From assembly GCA_900539035.1 (NCBI GenBank), contig UQAU01000003.1, forward strand, positions 42,662-106,661: a stretch of DNA of 64,000 nt, read 5' to 3'. The position numbers were made by a program, and so were the translations under genes. The notes beneath the pieces were generated by a model. It had not been told where the DNA came from and did not search any database. It was given only the letters and a program-made list of their open reading frames with translations. The DNA is from an uncultured Collinsella sp. (lineage in GTDB: Bacteria; Actinomycetota; Coriobacteriia; Coriobacteriales; Coriobacteriaceae). Of the stretch, positions 41,917-51,583 are shown piece by piece (the first letter of the stretch is position 1; the number at the start of each line of letters is the position of its first letter).

Positions 41917-42261
41917 ACTGGCTAACAAGGTGGGTACCCTAGCGATGTGCAAAATTGCGAGTATTCAGCAGGGCCGGCCCTCCAGCACCCACAAGTTGAT
42001 TCAAGTAAGAAGCAAAATCGCTATAGAACGGCAACGTTTGGCAACATTTGAGGAAGAACTCATCGGTTTAACGCTCTAAGAAAACTCTTGAACTGCATTA
42101 TTTGGCCTGTAATAAGTTAACAGACCCCCTATTGTTGCAGAATACTCCAATTTTTGCACGGCGCAGGGGCACCCACCCCAGCATCGCTTATCAAAACCGC
42201 TTAGGCCGGGATCTCGTCCACTATCCCCCATCATTTTGTACGACGAATTACCTGAACGTTA
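41917..42261. other. Intergenic region, no supported gene
   Basis: A 44-codon frame (41945-42079) with lysine/glutamate-rich ending is present but lacks a ribosome site and recognisable family. The rest appears non-coding up to the ArsR promoter. Confidence 0.4.
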
Positions 42262-42321
42262 TTGACATGTGAACATGCGCCCATATAATCGGAAGCAAGT
42301 TATATGAGCGCATGTTCATAT
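42262..42321 (+). promoter_or_regulatory. ArsR-family promoter with two operator copies
   Basis: TTGACA (42262-42267) and TATAAT (42284-42289) are 16 bases apart. Imperfect palindromes of the CadC/CzrA type overlap and follow it: ATGTGAACATGCGCCCATAT (42267-42286) and ATATGAGCGCATGTTCATAT (42302-42321). Binding would block RNA polymerase and is relieved by metal. Confidence 0.75.
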
Positions 42322-42335
42322 GAAAGGATATTGCA

Positions 42336-42701
42336 ATGAGCATCCGCGTTGATGAAACGAAACCCGACATCGAGGCCACCGAGCCCGTGATCCCCACCAC
42401 CTGCTCGCCCGAGGACCTTCCCGACGAGGAGCTTCTCTACGACCTCGCCGACCTGTTCAAGGTCTTCAGCGACACCACGCGTATCAAGATTCTCTATGCC
42501 CTCATGGGCCGCGAACTCTGCGTGGCAGACATTGCCGAAGCGACCGAAACCTCGCAGTCGGCAGTATCGCACCAGCTGCGCACACTCAAGCAGTCGCACC
42601 TGGTTAAATTCCGGCGCGACGGGCGCAATATCCTCTACTCGCTCGCCGACGACCACGTCTACACCATGCTCAACCAAGGCATGAGCCACATCTGCGAATA
42701 G
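42336..42701 (+). CDS. ArsR/SmtB family metal-sensing repressor (CadC-like)
   Basis: This 121-residue winged-helix repressor has the family core KVFSDTTRIKILYALMGRELCVADIAE, recognition helix TETSQSAVSHQLRTLKQ and wing FRRDGRNILYSL. Cysteines at about residue 22 (TTCSPEDL) and in ELCVADI recall the CadC metal site; the C-terminal DDHVYTMLNQGMSHICE has the alpha-5 D/H ligands of Zn sensors. It is the first gene of the metal cluster and carries two operator copies in its own promoter, so it is autoregulated. AAAGGA lies before the ATG. Confidence 0.9.
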   Translation: MSIRVDETKPDIEATEPVIPTTCSPEDLPDEELLYDLADLFKVFSDTTRIKILYALMGRELCVADIAEATETSQSAVSHQLRTLKQSHLVKFRRDGRNILYSLADDHVYTMLNQGMSHICE

Positions 42702-42764
42702 CAACCAACCACGGTACCAGCGCGGCCTGCACCCAAGCCGCAAATACAGAGAAAGGAACCCACC

Positions 42765-42983
42765 ATGAAAAAGCAGTTTAAGCTCGACGAAATCGACTGC
42801 GCCAACTGCGCGCGTGAGCTTCAGGACGAGCTGGCCAAGCTCGAGGGCGTCAAGTCCGTTTCGGTCAACTTTATGACCCAGAAGTTGACGCTCGAGGCCG
42901 ACGACGCCGAGTTCGACAAGGTCCTTGACCGCGTCGTGGAGTTCACGGCCGACGCCGAGCCGGACTGCGAGATCATTCTCTAG
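42765..42983 (+). CDS. Free-standing heavy-metal-associated (HMA) domain protein
   Basis: This 72-residue protein is a single HMA ferredoxin-like domain with the metal-binding CANC motif (residues 13-16, IDCANC) and a typical FMTQKLTLEAD strand. Its acidic C-terminus (DAEPDCEI) has another cysteine. The following P-type ATPase lacks an N-terminal HMA domain, so this gene likely supplies it in trans. AAAGGA precedes the ATG at 42765. Confidence 0.9.
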   Translation: MKKQFKLDEIDCANCARELQDELAKLEGVKSVSVNFMTQKLTLEADDAEFDKVLDRVVEFTADAEPDCEIIL

Positions 42984-43040
42984 CCCGGGTTTACGCCAAC
43001 CTGCAAGGCCGCGCTTGCCGCGGCCTTTGCTCGCGAAATT

Positions 43041-43060
43041 ATATGAGCGAGTGTTCATAC
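43041..43060. promoter_or_regulatory. Third ArsR-type operator, before the P-type ATPase
   Basis: ATATGAGCGAGTGTTCATAC matches the two operators at 42267 and 42302 (ATATGAnCGnnTGTTCATA). It lies 24 bases before the ATPase ATG, so the ATPase may have its own metal-regulated promoter. Confidence 0.7.
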
Positions 43061-43083
43061 ATTCAAATGGGAGGATACGAGTC

Positions 43084-45036
43084 ATGGCCACCGCCGACCC
43101 CAAGAAGAAAAAGAAGAAGCGCAAGAAGAAAGAGTCACTCGAGCATAAGCGCAACCGCATCCTGGTAGCGCTGGGCATTTTTGCCGTGGTGTACGCCCTC
43201 GATGAGTTCGGCACCCTCACCGCCGCATTCGGTACCCCGGGCGACATCTACGCCAGCTTTATGCTGTTCCTCATACCGTTTTTGATTGCCGGCTACGACG
43301 TGCTGCAAAAGGCATTCAATAACATCCGCCGCGGCAAGGCCTTCGATGAGAGCTTCCTTATGGCAGTCGCGACCATCGGCGCGTTTGCCATGGTGCTCTT
43401 CCCCGATACCGACCCGCACATGGCCGAAGGCGCCGCCGTCATGCTGTTCTACCAGGTCGGCGAGCTGTTCCAGGCATACGCCGTGGGCAAGAGCCGCAAG
43501 TCGATCAGCGCCATGATGGACATCGCGCCCGACTACGCTAACGTCGAGCAAGCCGACGGCACACTCGAACAGGTCTTCCCCGATGACATCGCCGTCGGCA
43601 CCGTGATCGTGGTCAAGCCGGGCGAGCGCGTGCCCATCGACGGCGTCATCGTCGAAGGCGAAACCCAGCTCGACACCGCCGCACTCACGGGCGAGTCAGT
43701 TCCCCGCCCCGCCAAGTCCGGCGACGACATCATCAGCGGCTGCATCAACATGACGGGGCTCATCCACGTGCGCACCACCAAGCCATTTGGCGAATCCACC
43801 GTCGCGCGCGTCCTGGAACTCGTGGAGAATGCCAGCGAAAAGAAGGCGCGCACCGAGAACTTCATCACGCGCTTCGCCCGCGTCTACACGCCCGCCGTCA
43901 CCGGCGCGGCCGCGGTGCTCGCGCTCGGCGGCGGCTTGGTCACCGGCGCCTGGTCCGACTGGATCCTGCGCGGCCTGACCTTCCTGGTCGTCAGCTGCCC
44001 GTGCGCGTTGGTGATCAGCGTGCCGCTCAGTTTCTTTGGCGGCATCGGCGGCGCCTCCAAGCTGGGCGTTCTCATCAAGGGTTCTAACTACCTCGAGACG
44101 CTCGCCGACGTGGACACCGTCGTCTTTGACAAGACGGGCACCCTCACCAACGGCACGTTCTCGGTGGTCGCGGTGCGCCCCGAGGCTGGCTATACCGAGC
44201 AGTCATTGCTCGAGGTCGCGGCCCTTGCCGAGTCGTTCTCCGACCACCCCATCGCACAGTCCGTGCGTGCTGCCTTCCAGGGCGAACTCGACCCCAAGCG
44301 CATAAGCGACTCCGCCAACGACGCGGGTCACGGCGTGACGGCGACCATCGACGGCAAGCACGTCGTCGTTGGCAACGCAAAGATGCTCGCCACGGCCGGA
44401 GTCGAAGCGCCCGATTGCGAGGTCGTCGGCACCATCCTCCACGTGCTAGTCGATGGCATCTATGCCGGCCACATTGTAATTGCCGACACCATAAAGGCCG
44501 ATGCCGAGCAGACGATTCGCGACCTGCACGCCGCCGGCGTCAAGCGCACCGTCATGCTCACGGGCGACCGCGAGGAGGTTGCGGCGTCTGTGGCCAAGCA
44601 ACTCAGTCTCGACGAGTTCCACGCGCAGCTGCTACCGGGCGATAAGGTCGAGCGTGTTGAGGCGTTGCTCGCGGCCGAAAGCGGCAAGGGCAAGCTCGCC
44701 TTTGTCGGCGACGGTATCAACGACGCACCCGTGCTTACCCGCGCAGACGTTGGCATCGCCATGGGCGCTATGGGCTCGGACGCCGCAATGGAGGCGGCGG
44801 ACGTCGTGCTCATGGATGACAAGCCGTCCAACATCTCCCGCGCGATCCGCGTGGCGCGCAAGACCATGTCGATTGTTTGGCAGAACATCATCTTTGCGCT
44901 GGGCATTAAGTTGCTGATTCTGGTGCTTGCGGCACTGGGCATCGCCAACATGTGGCTTGCTGTGTTCGGCGACGTGGGCGTGGCGATCATCGCCATCCTG
45001 AACGCCATGCGCGCGATGGGTGTCAAGAACCTGTAG
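43084..45036 (+). CDS. cadA: P1B-type metal-transporting ATPase (Zn/Cd/Pb type)
   Basis: This 650-residue pump uses ATP to expel divalent metal across the inner membrane. The ion site CPC lies in helix 4 (residues 305-307), the phosphorylated Asp in DKTGTLT (about 349), with TGES (about 202-205), the HP dipeptide (SDHPIAQS) and GDGINDAPVL all present. Instead of an N-terminal HMA domain it has a stretch of about ten lysines (residues 7-16). The separate HMA protein lies upstream. The ATG at 43084 follows GGAGG; the upstream in-frame extension overlaps the HMA gene. Zn/Cd/Pb specificity is inferred from the ArsR partner and helix 4-8 motifs. Confidence 0.93.
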   Translation: MATADPKKKKKKRKKKESLEHKRNRILVALGIFAVVYALDEFGTLTAAFGTPGDIYASFMLFLIPFLIAGYDVLQKAFNNIRRGKAFDESFLMAVATIGAFAMVLFPDTDPHMAEGAAVMLFYQVGELFQAYAVGKSRKSISAMMDIAPDYANVEQADGTLEQVFPDDIAVGTVIVVKPGERVPIDGVIVEGETQLDTAALTGESVPRPAKSGDDIISGCINMTGLIHVRTTKPFGESTVARVLELVENASEKKARTENFITRFARVYTPAVTGAAAVLALGGGLVTGAWSDWILRGLTFLVVSCPCALVISVPLSFFGGIGGASKLGVLIKGSNYLETLADVDTVVFDKTGTLTNGTFSVVAVRPEAGYTEQSLLEVAALAESFSDHPIAQSVRAAFQGELDPKRISDSANDAGHGVTATIDGKHVVVGNAKMLATAGVEAPDCEVVGTILHVLVDGIYAGHIVIADTIKADAEQTIRDLHAAGVKRTVMLTGDREEVAASVAKQLSLDEFHAQLLPGDKVERVEALLAAESGKGKLAFVGDGINDAPVLTRADVGIAMGAMGSDAAMEAADVVLMDDKPSNISRAIRVARKTMSIVWQNIIFALGIKLLILVLAALGIANMWLAVFGDVGVAIIAILNAMRAMGVKNL

Positions 45037-45044
45037 TGCTGTCC

Positions 45045-45171
45045 GGCCGGGGCCGGGCTTGGTTTTGAAAACGTCCTCGCGCATGAGGCCCGTCTTTCCT
45101 GCTCCTGCGGAGCAACGGAAAGGCGGGCCTCGCGCTGCGGAGTGTTTTCAAAACCAAGCCCGGCCCCGGCC
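45045..45171. repeat. Large perfect palindrome (28-bp arms)
   Basis: Positions 45045-45072 and 45144-45171 are exactly complementary over 28 bases (ends GGCCGGGGCC and GGCCCCGGCC). The interior is also palindromic (GAGGCCCG with CGGGCCTC, TGCTCC with GGAGCA). It starts eight bases after the cadA stop. Confidence 0.85.
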
Positions 45172-45443
45172 TGCGATGACACAGCTGGCGGTTCTTGGGC
45201 ATCGCTTGCTGGCGGGGTTCCTTGTCTGAGTTGGACTTTGTTGGTCGGGCCTTTGGTCCCGGTCGCTGTCCCGCGCCTATGGCGCGGGAGGCGCGTCTCT
45301 TTGGGATGGAAGTGCGGCACTGTTGAAAGGATGCTACATCCCGACAGGTTTACTTTGGACTCGGACGAAGTCGCTGTCGTTAGAAATCTCTATCCCCTTT
45401 CGCTGGTTCGCGCTTTGCGCGAACTCCGCGCTGCTGGGGTTCG
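45172..45443. other. Non-coding region with small hairpins
   Basis: No supported gene. Hairpins CCCGCGCCTATGGCGCGGG (about 45273-45291) and TTCGCGCTTTGCGCGAA (about 45407-45423) are present; the region looks like accumulated repeat-derived sequence between convergent genes. Confidence 0.4.
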
Positions 45444-45833
45444 TTAGGGTTCCGTTGCTGGGTCCGTTGCCCCATCTCGGCCCAACATCGCCCGTAGCTT
45501 CTCAAAGCTCTCCTCGCTCAGGCAGTGCTCCATGTGGCAGCCCTCTTGCGACGCGACCTCAGCCGAAACACCCGCATCCTCTAGCAGCCCCACGAAAAAG
45601 CAGTGACGCTCCCACATTTGGCGAGCGACCTCCAGACCACGCTCCGTCAGATGAACGTCGCGCTTGCCCATTTCGACATAGCCGTTGCTCTCCAAGGTCG
45701 CCATGGCTTTGGAAACGCTCGCCTTGGTTACGCCGAGGTACTCCGCAACGTCGATCGAGCGCACGATGACCTGACGTTCCGACAGAACGTAGATCGATTC
45801 GAGATAGTCTTCTCCGGATTCACGTAGGGCCAT
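45444..45833 (-). CDS. DtxR/MntR family metal-dependent regulator
   Basis: This 129-residue protein has the N-terminal winged helix of DtxR/MntR repressors: SGEDYLESIYVL, RSIDVAEYLGVTKASVSKAM and NGYVEMGKRDVHLTERG, followed by the dimer domain with metal ligands in EVASQEGCHMEHCLSEE (Cys/His/Glu positions). It lacks the SH3-like domain, like MntR. The ATG at 45833 follows AAAGGCGG. Sequences resembling DtxR boxes lie just upstream, consistent with autoregulation. The metal (Mn or Fe) is not decidable. Confidence 0.88.
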   Translation of the reverse strand: MALRESGEDYLESIYVLSERQVIVRSIDVAEYLGVTKASVSKAMATLESNGYVEMGKRDVHLTERGLEVARQMWERHCFFVGLLEDAGVSAEVASQEGCHMEHCLSEESFEKLRAMLGRDGATDPATEP

Positions 45834-45856
45834 GGGCCGCCTTTCGCGATGATTGC

Positions 45857-45940
45857 TAGTTAGCCTTTGGATACTTTCCACGGCTAACTTTACCGCAAAA
45901 GTTGCCCATGTCTTACTACTTTGTCTAAAAGTTAGCCGTG
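45857..45940 (-). promoter_or_regulatory. Repeated GTTAGCC boxes upstream of the DtxR-type gene
   Basis: TAGTTAGCC (45857), and a perfect 13-bp inverted repeat, CACGGCTAACTTT (45879-45891) with AAAGTTAGCCGTG (45928-45940), share the core AGTTAGCC, close to the DtxR/MntR consensus half-site TTAGGCTAACC. They probably bind the adjacent regulator. Confidence 0.6.
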
Positions 45941-45971
45941 TTTCACAAAACGTGCGGGACGAAAACAAAAT

Positions 45972-45997
45972 GGGGACACCCCGCAAGGAGTGTCCCC
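45972..45997 (-). terminator. Terminator of the ABC-F/HAD unit
   Basis: GGGGACAC and GTGTCCCC pair around a CCCGCAAGGA loop; on the minus strand ATTTTGTTTT follows, about 24 bases past the HAD stop. Confidence 0.6.
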
Positions 45998-46020
45998 AGG
46001 CGCCGGGTGCCGCCCCGCAG

Positions 46021-46791
46021 TTACATCAATCCAAAGTGCTTCGCGGCGTTGTAGATGCCATCGTCGTCCACGGCAGTCGTCACGTAGGTCGCCGCGGCTT
46101 TCACCGTGTCCTGCGCGTTGCCCATGGCCACGCTCGTGCCCACAGCAGAAAACATCAACAGGTCGTTCTCGCCGTCGCCAAAGGCGATCGCTTCGCTCGC
46201 ATCGATGTTCAGGCGCTCCAGCGTTGCCGCCACGCCCAGGTCCTTGCCGCCGTTAGCGGGAATAATGTCGCAGAACAGATCGCACCAGCGCGTAGTGAGC
46301 GAATGCGACACCGCGTCGGTCACGATATGCTCGTCGGCCGGGTCCACAAAGGCGCAAAACTGGTAGACCGGCGCGTCAAAGGCGTGCTCAAACGGCTCCT
46401 CGTGGTAAACGATTCCCGCGTTGCTGCCGGCCGTCACCACGCGCTCGGACAGGCGGTTCACAAACGAGTTCTCGCCCTGCATACACAGCGAGTCATAGCA
46501 CCCCTGCGCCACCTGGTCCACGATCACCGCGACGTCGTCCGGATCGATCGGGCAGCTGCGGTAAACGCCCCTGGCATCAAAACAGTGCTGGCCCGAAAGC
46601 GTAATGTACGCATCCCAACCCAAGTCGAACAGCCAGTCCGGCATCTGGTAGGTCGGACGGCCCGTGGCGATTACACACGCGATCCCCTGCTCGTGAAAGC
46701 TGTCGAGCACCTGCTGCGCCGACGCCGGAATCCGGTGGGTCTTAAAGCTCAGCAGCGTGCCGTCGATATCGAAAAACGCGGCTTTGATCAT
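46021..46791 (-). CDS. HAD superfamily hydrolase, Cof type
   Basis: This 256-residue phosphatase has the nucleophile motif FFDIDGTLL (residues 6-14), motif II in IATGRPT, a large C2-type cap and GDGENDLLMF as motif IV. Cof-type enzymes dephosphorylate sugar phosphates, FMN or PLP with low specificity. The start lies six bases after the ABC-F gene, so the two are co-transcribed. Confidence 0.9.
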   Translation of the reverse strand: MIKAAFFDIDGTLLSFKTHRIPASAQQVLDSFHEQGIACVIATGRPTYQMPDWLFDLGWDAYITLSGQHCFDARGVYRSCPIDPDDVAVIVDQVAQGCYDSLCMQGENSFVNRLSERVVTAGSNAGIVYHEEPFEHAFDAPVYQFCAFVDPADEHIVTDAVSHSLTTRWCDLFCDIIPANGGKDLGVAATLERLNIDASEAIAFGDGENDLLMFSAVGTSVAMGNAQDTVKAAATYVTTAVDDDGIYNAAKHFGLM

Positions 46792-46797
46792 CCTCGC

Positions 46798-48657
46798 CTA
46801 CTCCTCGCCCTCGAGCTTCTCGCTCGCCTCGAGCCACGCCATCTCCAACTCGTCCATGGCGGCGTGAGCCTCGTCGATCTTTGCCTGCTGCTCGCCGAGC
46901 GCCGTGTAGTTGGTGGGATCGACCTGGGCCATTGCTGCCTCGGCCTCCTCCACGCGGGCGCGCTGCGTCTCCATCTTGCGCTCGAGCGAGCTCACCTCGC
47001 GGCGGAGCTTCTGACGCTCGGCGTTGGACAGGCCGTTGGGCTGACCGCTCGACTTGGGCTTTTCGGCCGCAGCTGCCGCGGCACCGGTGTCGAACGTGCC
47101 GGTCTTGGCGCTCGGTGCGCCCACGGGCTCGCCCTCGGCGGTAGCGTTGCACAGGCGCAGGTACTGGTCGACGCCGCCGGGCATATGCGTCAGGTGGCCG
47201 TCGAGCAGCGCCCACTGCTGGTCGGTCACGCGCTCCATCAAGAAGCGGTCGTGCGTCACCAGAATCAACGTGCCCGGCCAGCCGTCGAGCAGGTCCTCGA
47301 CAATCGCCAGCATGTCGGTATCCAGGTCGTTGCCGGGCTCGTCCAGGATGAGCACGTTGGGCTCGTCCAGGATTGTCAGCAGCAGCGACAGGCGACGGCG
47401 CTGACCGCCCGAAAGATCGCCGATGCGACTCCAGAGCTGCTGCGTCGTAAAGCCCAGACGCTCGCAGAGCTTCTCGGGTGAAGTCTCCTTACCGTCGATG
47501 ACGTAGTACTTCTTATAGCTGCTCAGCACCTCGCGGATCGTGTCGCCCATAAAGGGCTCGAGCTCCTCGAGCTGCTGCGACAGCACGCCAAAACGCACCG
47601 TCTGGCCGATCTTCACGCGGCCGTGCAGGGGCGCGATCTTGCCCTGAATCACGTCGAGCAGTGTGGACTTGCCGGCGCCGTTCTCGCCCAAAAGACCATA
47701 GCGGTCGCCCGCGCCGATGAGCCAGGTCACGTCGGAGAGCACCTGCTTGGGTGCGCCATCGGTATCCGCATAGCCGGCGTCCACGTCGATCACGTCGATG
47801 ACCTGCTTGCCCAGGCGGCTCACCGCCAGGCGCTTGAGCTCCAGCTCGTCGCGCACGGGCGGCACGTCGGCGATGAGTTCGCGGGCGGCCTCCACGCGAA
47901 ACTTGGGCTTGGTGGAACGCGCCTGGGCGCCGCGGCTCAGCCACGCGAGCTCCTTGCGCGCCATGTTGCGACGGCGCTCCTCGGTAACCGCGGCCATGCG
48001 GTCGCGCTCCACGCGCTGCAGGATGTATGCCGAATAGCCGCCCTCGAAGGGATCGACCTGGCCGTCGTGGACCTCCCACATGCTGGTGCAGACCTCGTCC
48101 AAGAACCAGCGGTCGTGCGTGACCACGAGCATGGCACCCTGGCCGCGCTGCCAGCGGGCCTTTAAGTGACGCGCGAGCCAGTTGATGGTGCGCATATCCA
48201 GGTGGTTGGTGGGCTCGTCGAGCATGAGCACGTCGTAATCGCCGATCAGCAAGCGCGCGAGGTCCACGCGACGGCGCTGACCGCCCGAAAGCTCGCCCAC
48301 CGTGCCCTCCCAGGGCACATCGCTGATGAGGCCGGCGAGGATCTGGCGCGTGCGGGGGCTCGACGCCCACTCGTACTCGGGGGCGTCGCCCACAACGGCA
48401 TGATGCACGGTATCAGTATCGACCAGGTTGTCCTTTTGGCCGAGCAGACCGATCGTCGTGCCGCGGCGGTGCGTCACGCGTCCGTCATCGGGCTCCAGCG
48501 TGCCGGCGAGCACGCTCAGCAGCGTCGACTTGCCGTCGCCGTTTTTACCGACAATACCAATGCGGTCGCCCTCGCCCACGCCGAGCGTCACGCTATCGAA
48601 AATATGCTTGGTGGGAAACTCTAGGCTGACGGAATCGCATCCCAAAAGAATCGCCAT
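46798..48657 (-). CDS. ABC-F family ATPase (Uup/EttA-like)
   Basis: This 619-residue soluble protein has two ABC domains: Walker A GKNGDGKST (about 37-45) with LSGGQRRRVDLAR, and GENGAGKST in the second half with LSGGQRRRLSLLL and DEPGNDLD. The linker between them is helical, as in translation-factor ABC-F proteins acting on ribosomes. The C-terminal 70 residues form a coiled coil (EVSSLERKMETQRARVEEAE), typical of Uup-like members. The ATG at 48657 follows AAGGAG at eight bases; the extension to 48849 runs through a hairpin repeat and is not real. Confidence 0.92.
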   Translation of the reverse strand: MAILLGCDSVSLEFPTKHIFDSVTLGVGEGDRIGIVGKNGDGKSTLLSVLAGTLEPDDGRVTHRRGTTIGLLGQKDNLVDTDTVHHAVVGDAPEYEWASSPRTRQILAGLISDVPWEGTVGELSGGQRRRVDLARLLIGDYDVLMLDEPTNHLDMRTINWLARHLKARWQRGQGAMLVVTHDRWFLDEVCTSMWEVHDGQVDPFEGGYSAYILQRVERDRMAAVTEERRRNMARKELAWLSRGAQARSTKPKFRVEAARELIADVPPVRDELELKRLAVSRLGKQVIDVIDVDAGYADTDGAPKQVLSDVTWLIGAGDRYGLLGENGAGKSTLLDVIQGKIAPLHGRVKIGQTVRFGVLSQQLEELEPFMGDTIREVLSSYKKYYVIDGKETSPEKLCERLGFTTQQLWSRIGDLSGGQRRRLSLLLTILDEPNVLILDEPGNDLDTDMLAIVEDLLDGWPGTLILVTHDRFLMERVTDQQWALLDGHLTHMPGGVDQYLRLCNATAEGEPVGAPSAKTGTFDTGAAAAAAEKPKSSGQPNGLSNAERQKLRREVSSLERKMETQRARVEEAEAAMAQVDPTNYTALGEQQAKIDEAHAAMDELEMAWLEASEKLEGEE

Positions 48658-48715
48658 ATGCCCTGCTCCTTCGTAGAAATTCAACGTTGTCCATGATAGC
48701 AGCGAGCCCCACCCC

Positions 48716-48752
48716 AAACCACCACGAAGGCGCCTGTCCCCTTTGTGGTGGT
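48716..48752. repeat. ACCACCACAAAGG hairpin repeat, copy 6 (diverged)
   Basis: AAACCACCACGAAGG with CCTTTGTGGTGGT; loop CGCCTGTCCC in the orientation seen at 2579. It lies between the ABC-F gene and the pst terminator. Confidence 0.8.
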
Positions 48753-48769
48753 CGTTTCGGTCGCAGAGC

Positions 48770-48805
48770 AAAAGGCGGGCCATCTCCCACAAGAGATGAC
48801 CCGCC
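48770..48805 (-). terminator. Terminator of the pst operon
   Basis: On the minus strand GGCGGGTCATCTC pairs with GAGATGGCCCGCC and is followed by TTTT, about 57 bases past the pstB stop. Confidence 0.85.
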
Positions 48806-48861
48806 TCTCCAATCAGTCCCGCGGCAACCGTGGCCGCCGCGGGCCTCAAGCATGTCCCGGA

Positions 48862-49730
<869 letters not shown>

Positions 49731-49734
<4 letters not shown>

Positions 49735-50657
49735 TCGGCCATCATCTTCCTTGCCAGTTGCTTGCCCACAATGCGGGCGATTACGTTAAACAGCAGCACG
49801 CAAATCATCAGCAGCGCCGCGGTGCCCCAGACGATCTGTTGGGCCTCGGGGCTGCCCTCGCCATAGATCTTGTAGATATGCACGGCGAGCGACTCGCCGG
49901 GGCGGAACACGTTCCAGGCGCAGGTAGGGCTCGACAGGTTAAAGCTCAAGAAGTTCAGACGAACCGGCGAGCTCATGCCTGAGGTAAAGAGCAGCGCCGC
50001 GGCCTCACCAAACACGCGGCCGGCCGAAAGCACGATGCCGGTCACGATAGCGGGCATGGCCTCGGGGATCAGGATGTGCAGCGTGGCCTCCCAGCGGGTG
50101 AGGCCCATGGCCAGACACGCATCGCGCTGGGCCTGCGGCACGTCCTCGAGCGCCTGTTGGATCACGCGCACCAGGATGGGGATGTTGAACATGGTGAGCG
50201 CGACAGCGCCGGAGATGATGGAGTACTTCCAGCCCAGCTGCACCGAGAACACCAGAAAGCCGAACATGCCGACGACGATGGAAGGCAGCGAAGACAGCGT
50301 CTCGATGGCGGTGGAGGCGATGTCGCGGATAGGGCCGTTCGGCGCGTACTCAACCAGGAAGACCGCTCCGCCCAGGCTGATGGGCACCGAGATGATCAGG
50401 GTGATCAGCAGCAGGTAGAACGAGTCGAACAGCTGGTAGAGCACGCCGCCCTGCGTTCCGTTGGCGCGCGACGGCTCCGTGAGAAAGCCCGGCTGGAACA
50501 GCGTCGAGATGCCCTCGAACAGGATATAGGCCACCATGGAGACGACGATGAGCATGACGATGGCGACGATCGCCGTCAACACGCCCGTGGCGAAGCGGTC
50601 CTGCTTTTGGACACGCCCGAGCCTCGCCTCGTCGATGTGGATACGCGTACTAGCCAC
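49731..50657 (-). CDS. pstA: Phosphate ABC transporter permease PstA
   Basis: This 308-residue inner-membrane permease has six hydrophobic helices and the coupling segment EALEDVPQAQRDACLAMGLTR (EAA-type loop) near residue 185. It forms the channel with PstC. The GTG start at 50657 lies inside the end of pstC, giving an eight-base overlap, and pstB overlaps its end, so the three are translationally coupled. Confidence 0.93.
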
Positions 50658-51558
50658 GAGCCTTCGCCCCCTTGCGGCCGATAAGGTGGATGATCAGGAT
50701 GAAGATGAGGCTCATGCCCATCAGCAGCAGGCCGAGCGCCCACAGAACATCGTCTTGGGCCGAGCCCTCGGCATAGACTGCCATGGACGTGGTGAGCGTG
50801 GTGGTGATGGTCGAAGCCGGCGACAGCAGCGACGTCGGCATGGCCTCGATGCCGCCGATAACCATGCGCACGGCGAGCGTCTCGCCAAAGGCGCGGGTCA
50901 TGCCCAAGATAACCGCGGTCATGAGCGACGGCATGGCGGACTTGAGCACCACGTGCCAGATGGTCTGCCAGCGGGTGTAGCCCAGCGCGAGCGAGCCCTG
51001 GCGGTAGCCGTCGGGCACGGCGCGCAGGCCATCGACCGAAAGGGTGGTCATCGTCGGCAGGATCATGACAGCCAGCACGATGGCGCCGGGCAGGATGCCC
51101 AGACCCGTGCTCACGTGGAAAACGGACTTCATAAGTCCGACGACCACGTGAAAGCCAATCAGTCCAAAGACGACCGAGGGAATGCCGGTCAAAAGCTCAA
51201 TAAGCGGCTGAAAGACCTTGGAACCAAATTTGGGTTGGATCTCGACCGCAAAGATGGCGGAGCCGATGGCGATGGGCAGCGCGATGAGCGTGGAGAGCAC
51301 CATGACCGCAAACGAGGTGACGATCAGGGGCAGGGCGCCGGTATAGGGCAGACCGTTTTCGGCTGTGTTGGCCAGGTCCCACTTGGTGCCGGTGAAGAAC
51401 TCGACAACCGAAACGCCATCCTTGAGAAAAGCCGAGAGGCCCTTTTGGGCGACCATGAAGATAAGCGCGGCAACGACAAGCGTCACGAGCGCTACGCACG
51501 CGCCCGTGACGCCCAGGCCCACGTTCTCAAGGTCGCGCTTTGGCAGCTGTTTTGCCAT
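50650..51558 (-). CDS. pstC: Phosphate ABC transporter permease PstC
   Basis: This 302-residue permease has an N-terminal helix followed by five more and the PstC loop AVPDGYRQGSLALGYTRWQTI (shortened match, about residues 180-200). LPIAIGSAIFAVEI near residue 95 is typical. It pairs with PstA. AAAGGT precedes the ATG at 51558, 25 bases after pstS. Confidence 0.94.
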   Translation of the reverse strand: MAKQLPKRDLENVGLGVTGACVALVTLVVAALIFMVAQKGLSAFLKDGVSVVEFFTGTKWDLANTAENGLPYTGALPLIVTSFAVMVLSTLIALPIAIGSAIFAVEIQPKFGSKVFQPLIELLTGIPSVVFGLIGFHVVVGLMKSVFHVSTGLGILPGAIVLAVMILPTMTTLSVDGLRAVPDGYRQGSLALGYTRWQTIWHVVLKSAMPSLMTAVILGMTRAFGETLAVRMVIGGIEAMPTSLLSPASTITTTLTTSMAVYAEGSAQDDVLWALGLLLMGMSLIFILIIHLIGRKGAKARG

Positions 51559-51583
51559 TGCAAACCTTTCCGGGGGCGATTAC

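Noticed and set aside
41945..42079. A 44-codon ORF after the possible nuclease gene.
   Set aside because: No ribosome site and no recognisable family.
45172..45443. Possible small genes in the region after the big palindrome.
   Set aside because: Frames are short, lack ribosome sites and consist of hairpin-rich sequence.
48657..48849. N-terminal extension of the ABC-F protein.
   Set aside because: It translates a hairpin repeat and the pst terminator, and a strong ribosome site supports the ATG at 48657.
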